A stretch of 44,447 nt of DNA from Planctomycetota bacterium (GTDB taxonomy: Bacteria > Planctomycetota > UBA1135 > GCA-002686595), in assembly GCA_021730845.1 (NCBI GenBank), contig JAKFYL010000009.1, positions 1 to 44,447 of the forward strand. Reading direction: 5' to 3'. The position numbers were made by a program, and so were the translations under genes. Of this stretch, positions 39,799 through 44,447 are shown piece by piece; positions within the stretch are counted from its first letter, which is position 1; the number at the start of each line of letters is the position of its first letter. Under the pieces are notes generated by a model. It worked only from the letters and a program-made list of their open reading frames with translations. It was not told the origin of the DNA and did no database searches.

Positions 39799-41457
39799 CT
39801 ACTGGAAGACAACCTGGCGCGCGTCGCTGAGGTTGAAGGTCGAGTTGCCGGGCCCCTGCGGGTCGCGGTACCAGGACTGGAAGTTGTGCGTGGAACCCGG
39901 AACGATCACGCCGGAGAACGGCGGCGCCTGCAGATTGAGCGCAAGCTGGATCGTGCCCTGGGGCGTGGCGGCCTTGATCGGCAGCACGCGAATGACCGTG
40001 CCGCCCAGGCACAGGAAGCCGTCCCCGAAAGGTACCTGCGCCTGCTGCGGCGCGAAGATGAAGAGACCCGCCAGATTGGGCGGGATTCCTTGCGCGGCCA
40101 GCAAGACGTTGTTGTTCGCGACCACGGTGCTGCCGTAGGCGGTGATCGAAGCGCCCGGGCCGGCCGAGTTCGGCGCGCCCACGCAGTAGGACGTGCCGAT
40201 CTCGGGCAAGTTCTCCACCAAACGCGCGGTGTCGCCGCCGGTCACGAACACGCTGCCGACCTGGTTGCCCAAGGCGAGGCCCGAAGAGTTGGAGCCCGTG
40301 GTCGTCACGGTCCAGGCCGACGTGCCGTCTGCGCGCACCTTGCAGACGGCCATTTCGAACAGCGTGCTCGCCGCCAGGTAGGCGTTGTTCGAAGCGTCGA
40401 GCAGCATGTGCGCGTGAAGCAAGAGGGCCAGGGGGCCGTCGGCGTCGAGGTTCGACCACAGGAGCGACCCGGCGGGATCGACCTTGAAGAAGGCTGCTCC
40501 AGCGGTGTTTGAGTTGGGGAAGCCGGAGACCACGGCCGCCTGGTCGCTGCCGACTTCGATGCGGAAGCCCGACGAGGGATAAGCCTTCTCCCACAGGAGC
40601 GCGCCTTGGGGGTCGAGCTTCTTGATCACGGTGCCGCCGTTGCTGACGAACTCGCCGTGCACGAGGTAGCTGTTGCCCAAAGCGTCGCCCGCCGCGTCGC
40701 CGACGGTGAGACTCTGTACGCCGGGCAAGCCCCACACCGAGTTACCCTGACGATCGACGCGCGCGTAGCCGTTGAGCGAACCGAAGAGCGCGCGCCCCGT
40801 GACGACCATGTCGCCGCCTGGCGCGAACTTGAAGTTCACGGGGAGGCCGATGCCGTAGGGATCGAGCCAAGTCCACTGCGGGGTGCCGTTGGAGGCGAAC
40901 TTCTTGATCTTGGTGATCGCGGGGCCCTTGCCCAGCACGTAGGCGTTGTCGGCCTCGTCCAGCAGCAGCTTGCGCGTCGACGAGCCGTCAAAGCTGCTCT
41001 CGTACAGGATGCGGTACAAGGGCGTGCCGTCCGCCGCGAACTTGAGCAGAATGCTCGCCGCCTCGACGGGGTTGGAGAAGCCCGACATCAACGTGCCGCA
41101 CACCAGCACGGCGCCCTGGCTGTCGACCGCCACCCACTGGGCGCGCTCCCACTTGGTGCTGTCGGTCTGGTCGATCTCCGCCACCCACAGGAGGTTGCCG
41201 TTTACGTCGCGCTTGGTGACGGTGATTTCGGTGCCCAGGTTCTGATCGTAGTCGGCCGTGAAGGCGTTGTCGGCAGCGTCGACCGCGACCATCACGCCGC
41301 GCGTGTCGACCACCCAGTCGACCTGGACCTGGCCCTGCGCGACGGCGGCGAATAGTGCCAGCGCGGCCAGTCCGCTTGCCGCGCGTCGTGCGACGAGGGC
41401 CCGGAGTGTTTGGGGATGCCTGCCTTGGATCAAGATGTCGTTCGTGTTCATGGGCAT
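39799..41457 (-). CDS. Secreted beta-propeller with planctomycete C-terminal domain
   Basis: The 552-residue product has a signal peptide (hydrophobic AASGLAALALFAAVAQG, cleavage before QVQVD). Residues ~45-400 hold regularly spaced propeller strands of the type VAVDAADNAFTADYD, VTKRDVNGNLLWVAEID and LLDASNNAYLAAS, like bacterial quinoprotein or delta-60-repeat proteins. The last ~130 residues (from SYCVGAPNS to the end) contain PFGDGFLCLGG and NFQSWYRDPQGPG, matching the C-terminal domain of the 1002-aa secreted protein. ATG 41457 is preferred because AGAGAG lies ~5 nt upstream. Confidence 0.82.
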   Translation of the reverse strand: MPMNTNDILIQGRHPQTLRALVARRAASGLAALALFAAVAQGQVQVDWVVDTRGVMVAVDAADNAFTADYDQNLGTEITVTKRDVNGNLLWVAEIDQTDSTKWERAQWVAVDSQGAVLVCGTLMSGFSNPVEAASILLKFAADGTPLYRILYESSFDGSSTRKLLLDEADNAYVLGKGPAITKIKKFASNGTPQWTWLDPYGIGLPVNFKFAPGGDMVVTGRALFGSLNGYARVDRQGNSVWGLPGVQSLTVGDAAGDALGNSYLVHGEFVSNGGTVIKKLDPQGALLWEKAYPSSGFRIEVGSDQAAVVSGFPNSNTAGAAFFKVDPAGSLLWSNLDADGPLALLLHAHMLLDASNNAYLAASTLFEMAVCKVRADGTSAWTVTTTGSNSSGLALGNQVGSVFVTGGDTARLVENLPEIGTSYCVGAPNSAGPGASITAYGSTVVANNNVLLAAQGIPPNLAGLFIFAPQQAQVPFGDGFLCLGGTVIRVLPIKAATPQGTIQLALNLQAPPFSGVIVPGSTHNFQSWYRDPQGPGNSTFNLSDARQVVFQ

Positions 41458-41816
41458 AGAATCTCTCTAGGGTTCGCGTTCGCGGGGATCCTGCCGATGC
41501 CCCGGGGCAAGCACCTATTCTCCGGCACGGAACGGACGGCGGAGATCCGGCGAAGGTCGTATTCGGGTGAGACTTTCGGCCACCTCGCCGGCCTCGTCTC
41601 GCGTCCTGTCAGGCCCGGAAGCGCTGTTCGGTGGATAGGAGTTCCAAGCAGACGAAACTGCGGTCACACCCCAGGGCGCCTGAGCGTTTCTCTGGCAGCC
41701 GGCGCCCGCGAGCTTCGCCGGGCCTGGTCTTGGTCGAGGCTGGCTGTGGGCGCAGTTCCTCGAGTGCTCGCGGCTTTTGAGAGCTCCGCGAATCCGCGGG
41801 AGCGCTATTGGATCTC
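41458..41816. other. Intergenic region with repeat copy 3
   Basis: This 359-bp gap lies upstream of the secreted propeller gene and downstream of the small lipoprotein gene, both minus. It contains repeat copy 3 (41634-41713) and presumably the propeller promoter. No gene is seen. Confidence 0.5.
41634..41713 (+). repeat. Dispersed ~80-bp repeat, copy 3
   Basis: It opens GATAGGAGTTCCAAGCAGAC and ends GGCAGCCGGCGCCCGCGAGC. It differs from copies 1 and 2 in the hairpin arm (AACTGCGGT for CCCTGGGGT), so its stem is weaker. Same orientation as the other copies. Confidence 0.7.
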
Positions 41817-42329
41817 CTATCCCCCCCCTAGGTAGCCCAGGCTCTTGAGTCGCGCGATTTCGCTCGGGTCGGTGGCCTTGGTCGCGCGTTGTTTGATCAT
41901 CTCTTTGACATCGACGGCTTTGGGGTCGTCTTTGATCAAGCTTTCGCCGGCAGCGAGCGTTTCGGCGGCCGCGCCCAGGCGATTCTCGTTTACCATGGCG
42001 TTGGCCGTGCGCAGGTAGTCCTTGGCGGTGACTTTGCCGGGATGCGACTTGGCGAGGTCAATCAGCTCCTTTTTCGAGCGCTCCGCGTCGACGCGCACGA
42101 GGGCTTCGACCAGGCCTAGTTTCGCACGCAAGAATTCCGCATCGGTGGGCGTCAGTTTGGTCAGCGCCGCTTCGAAGCTGGCCACTGCCTCCTTGCTCTT
42201 GGCCGAATTAAGGGAGGAGTAGCCGGCGTCGACTTGTTCCTTGGGCGAGCCGCCGCCGCTGCAGCTGCACAGCGCTAAGGCCAAGAGCAGGGACGCGACG
42301 TGGGACCGGTGCGGATCGATGGTAGACAT
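41817..42329 (-). CDS. Small TPR-like lipoprotein
   Basis: ATG 42329 gives a 170-residue protein with a classic lipobox (LALALCSC, lipidated Cys at 23). The mature part is helical with TPR-like pairs (YSSLNSAKSKEAVASFEAAL, LRAKLGLVEALVRVDAE, YLRTANAMVNENRLGAAAET). The C-terminus is the short LKSLGYLGGG, a tail I have the impression of seeing at the ends of other planctomycete exported proteins. It could scaffold a surface or periplasmic complex. Confidence 0.75.
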   Translation of the reverse strand: MSTIDPHRSHVASLLLALALCSCSGGGSPKEQVDAGYSSLNSAKSKEAVASFEAALTKLTPTDAEFLRAKLGLVEALVRVDAERSKKELIDLAKSHPGKVTAKDYLRTANAMVNENRLGAAAETLAAGESLIKDDPKAVDVKEMIKQRATKATDPSEIARLKSLGYLGGG

Positions 42330-42525
42330 GATTGGCAAGCATACGCGGGAACTGCCGGGCAGTTGGCTGGGACGGCGCAGGTCCAAAGCAAGGAGCCTTC
42401 CATGAGAAGGCCCTCAGCAGTCAAGGGAAGGTTTTCGGTTTTTTGCCGGTCGGGACCGGCGCTCTGGAGCTCGGTGGACGGTCGGACCCTCGTCGAATCG
42501 CAGGCTTCCATTCGCACTCGTTGAG

Positions 42526-42545
42526 GCGCCCGCTTGGTGGGGCGC
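42526..42545 (-). terminator. Weak hairpin after the repeat-protein C-terminal segment
   Basis: GCGCCC (42526-42531) and GGGCGC (42540-42545) pair across 8 nt, about 57 bp downstream of the minus-strand stop at 42602. No T tract. Confidence 0.25.
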
Positions 42546-42601
42546 GGTGCATGAGGGGGTCCGTCCGTCAGGCGCTGCTATCTGGCTCACGAGCTCTGAG
42601 C

Positions 42602-43107
42602 TCAAGGCTCCGTCGCAGTCGCCCAGACGGATGGACATGCATGAAACTCCAAGCCGTTGGCCAATCCGGCGGCTTGCGCAGCAGATGGGTCGCGGAACCA
42701 GAGTTGACTGTTCACAACTTGACCGACGATCACCAGCGGCCCACCGATGGGCTCCGCCAGGTACTCAGCCAAGGTGTAGAGCAACGAACCCGTGCACGCG
42801 CCGCTGCCCCGCGAGTTCTTGACCAACAACCGGTAATGTGGCGCCAGAACGCACAGCGTGCCGCCAGAAAACGGCACGTTGTCTTGGCCTGTCGTGCCGA
42901 AGAACAATAGACCGTTCTGATTGGCTTCGAGGCCATTGCCCGCCATGCGAAAATCGGTCGGAACGGCAAGGCTTGGAGAGCAAGTGCAGCACACGATCGG
43001 ACAGCAACTGCTGGAGGAAACCAGTGCCGTGCGGTAGTTGATGCCGGGACCCAGCTCATGGACATCCAGCCCATTTGGCGAGAAAGCTGTCGCCCGCGGG
43101 GCTGCTT
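42602..43107 (-). pseudogene. Frameshifted C-terminal domain of the repeat protein
   Basis: In the frame next to that of the upstream repeat protein, a stretch with no plausible ATG start reads FSPNGLDVHELGPGINYRT, then NQNGLLFFGTTGQDNVPF and FSGGTLCVLAPH, ending GLANGLEFHACP. This is the Cys-containing C-terminal domain found in secreted planctomycete proteins. The frame is open only from 43105, after a TAA at 43106-43108, and it overlaps the end of the repeat gene. The simplest reading is a one-base indel around 43060-43105 that detached this domain, either real or a sequencing error. Confidence 0.6.
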
Positions 43108-44447
43108 ACAAAGGCACCGCCCGCGTACATCGCCGGTCCAGAGCCGTCATCGTAAACCTGGAGTACTGAGACGATGTGGTTCATGCCACTTCCAAGGGGC
43201 GACCAGCTCGAGCCGTTCCATTTCGCGATCCGGTTCGCCGACGCGCCGCCTGCCGTCGTGAAGTAGCCCCCCGCATACAGGGCCGGGCCCAAGCCGTCGT
43301 CGAATGCAGTAAGCGCAAAGACGGGCTCGTTCATGCCGTTGCCGAGCGCCGACCACACCGAACCGTTCCATTTTGCAATGTGCCCCGCACTCACGCCGCC
43401 TGCGAACATGAAGTAACCGCCCGCGTACAGCGCTGGCCCCAAACCGTCGTCGAAAACTTTGAGGTCGGAAACACGCGAAAGCCCGAAACCGTTGCTAACT
43501 CCTCTTCCCAGGGCCGACCAATTCGATCCGTCCCATTTCGCAATTCGACTGGCACGCACGCCGCCCGCGGTCGTGAATTCGCCCCCCGCATACAACGCCG
43601 GACCGGCGCCGTCGTCGAAAACCGCTAGCGCGAGGACCGCACCGTTCGTCCCGCTTCCCAGCGCCGACCAATTCGAGCCGTCCCATTTCGCAATACGGTA
43701 CGCGCGCACGCCGCCGGCGGCCGTGAATTGGCCCCCTGCGTACAACGCCGGGCCGGAGCCGCCGTCGAAGACCGTAAGCGCCGCAACGGTGCCGTACAGC
43801 CCGCTGCCGACCGCCGACCAGCTCGAGCCGTTCCATTTCGCAATGTCGAACGCTTGCACGCCGCCCGCGTTCGTGAAACTGCCTCCCGCGTACAGCGCTG
43901 GACCCGAACCATCGTCGAAAACCGAGAGGGCGTATACCTCATTCCAGTCTTCCATTCCCATTCCGCTTCCGAGCTCGGACCAGCTCGAGCCGTTCCACTT
44001 CGCGATCTTCTTCGCCGGAGCGCCGCCCACGATCGTGAAAGCGCCCCCCGCATACAGCGCTGGGCCCGAACCATCGTCGAAGACCGCGAGCGCACTGACG
44101 CGACCATTTAGCCCGATTCCCAACCCCGACCACCTGGATCCGTTCCATTTCGCGATGTTGCTTGCCGGATCGCGCCCCGCGAGCTCGAACTCGCCGCCCG
44201 CATACAACACTGGACCCGAGCCGTCGTCGATGACGGTGAGGGCCTCAACACCCAATGAAGGAAAACTGACACTAATTCCGCTTCCCAGCGACCACCAATT
44301 CGAGCCGTCCCATTTCGCAATGTTGTTCGCCCGCCCGCCGCCCGCGGTTTTGAATTTGCCCCCCACGTGAAGCGCCGGACCGGTGCCGTCGTCGAAAACC
44401 GCGAGTGCGAGGACCGGATTGTTCGTCCCGCTCCCCAGCGCCGACCA
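43056..44447 (-). CDS. Secreted tandem-repeat protein (5' end beyond window)
   Basis: The frame enters from the right edge, so the N-terminus and signal peptide are missing. It shows nine ~49-55-residue repeats with the pattern IAKWNGSSWSALGSGMN, then V.AL.VFDDGSGPALYAGG.F. Each is a four-strand blade, so this is probably a large beta-propeller or several. DNA of the repeats is also similar (about 150 bp period). It ends LAKWAGCP followed by TGA (43056-43058). Such repeats occur in secreted proteins of planctomycetes and relatives; the ligand is unknown. The following C-terminal domain is out of frame. Confidence 0.85.
   Translation of the reverse strand, partial: WSALGSGTNNPVLALAVFDDGTGPALHVGGKFKTAGGGRANNIAKWDGSNWWSLGSGISVSFPSLGVEALTVIDDGSGPVLYAGGEFELAGRDPASNIAKWNGSRWSGLGIGLNGRVSALAVFDDGSGPALYAGGAFTIVGGAPAKKIAKWNGSSWSELGSGMGMEDWNEVYALSVFDDGSGPALYAGGSFTNAGGVQAFDIAKWNGSSWSAVGSGLYGTVAALTVFDGGSGPALYAGGQFTAAGGVRAYRIAKWDGSNWSALGSGTNGAVLALAVFDDGAGPALYAGGEFTTAGGVRASRIAKWDGSNWSALGRGVSNGFGLSRVSDLKVFDDGLGPALYAGGYFMFAGGVSAGHIAKWNGSVWSALGNGMNEPVFALTAFDDGLGPALYAGGYFTTAGGASANRIAKWNGSSWSPLGSGMNHIVSVLQVYDDGSGPAMYAGGAFVSSPAGDSFLAKWAGCP

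Noticed and set aside
36121-41713. Integron cassette array
   Set aside because: Repeats are regularly oriented and hairpin-bearing, but I see no attC-type GTTRRRY cores and no integrase, so only a loose cassette-like idea is kept.
43056-44447. CRISPR-like regular repeats at the right edge
   Set aside because: The ~150-bp period lies within one continuous protein frame of propeller blades; there are no short direct repeats with unique spacers and no cas genes.
1-44447. tRNA, rRNA or riboswitch genes
   Set aside because: No cloverleaf with a GTTCRA loop, no rRNA-like conserved segments and no recognised aptamer were seen by eye; a covariance-model scan would be needed to exclude small ones.

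Overview
The window looks like chromosomal DNA of a high-GC planctomycete (phylum Planctomycetota). This is inferred from gene content and not from a marker gene. The clues are an adjacent DUF1800/DUF1501 pair, an ECF-type sigma factor fused to a membrane anchor and an exported domain, large secreted propeller and repeat proteins that share a Cys-rich C-terminal domain ending near FCP/ACP, several lipoproteins, and a RiPP-type B12 radical SAM enzyme. I found no rRNA, tRNA or CRISPR array and no intact transposase.

Layout. 1-3.3 kb: a truncated amidohydrolase and a two-domain exported amidohydrolase (+). 3.3-5.7 kb: an aspartokinase-like kinase without ACT domains, a membrane-anchored small protein and a crotonase (-). 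5.69-5.85 kb: a 159-bp palindromic mobile element ending exactly at the hemG stop codon. 5.8-16.6 kb: one tightly packed minus-strand heme operon, transcribed hemA, hemC-hemD fusion, hemB, hemL, histidine kinase, response regulator, hemE, hemN, hemG, with hemH divergent at 16.68 kb. Together these encode every step from glutamyl-tRNA to protoheme, with a two-component system in the middle. 17.9-20.9 kb: a large secreted protein. 21-21.5 kb: a decayed toxin-antitoxin pair. 21.8-28.2 kb: exported or hypothetical proteins, a lipoprotein, a 47-codon membrane peptide and a LOG-family nucleotide hydrolase. 27.0-30.9 kb: a DUF1800-DUF1501-PPC-like operon with ATGA overlaps.

31.3-34.5 kb: a protein with a duplicated terminal domain, then the transmembrane sigma-factor fusion, which abuts a convergent UGT-type glycosyltransferase with no gap. 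35.9-41.7 kb: an accessory-looking zone. It holds an IS3-type OrfA remnant, a B12/radical SAM RiPP maturase without a visible precursor peptide, a lipoprotein and a secreted propeller. Three same-orientation copies of an ~80-bp hairpin-bearing repeat punctuate this zone, so that the radical SAM gene lies exactly between two of them. 41.8-44.4 kb: a small lipoprotein and the 3' part of a long tandem-repeat secreted protein, which appears to be frameshifted away from its C-terminal domain.

The items most worth following up are the two-component system inside the heme operon, the repeat-bounded radical SAM cassette, the membrane-tethered sigma factor and the palindromic insertion at hemG.
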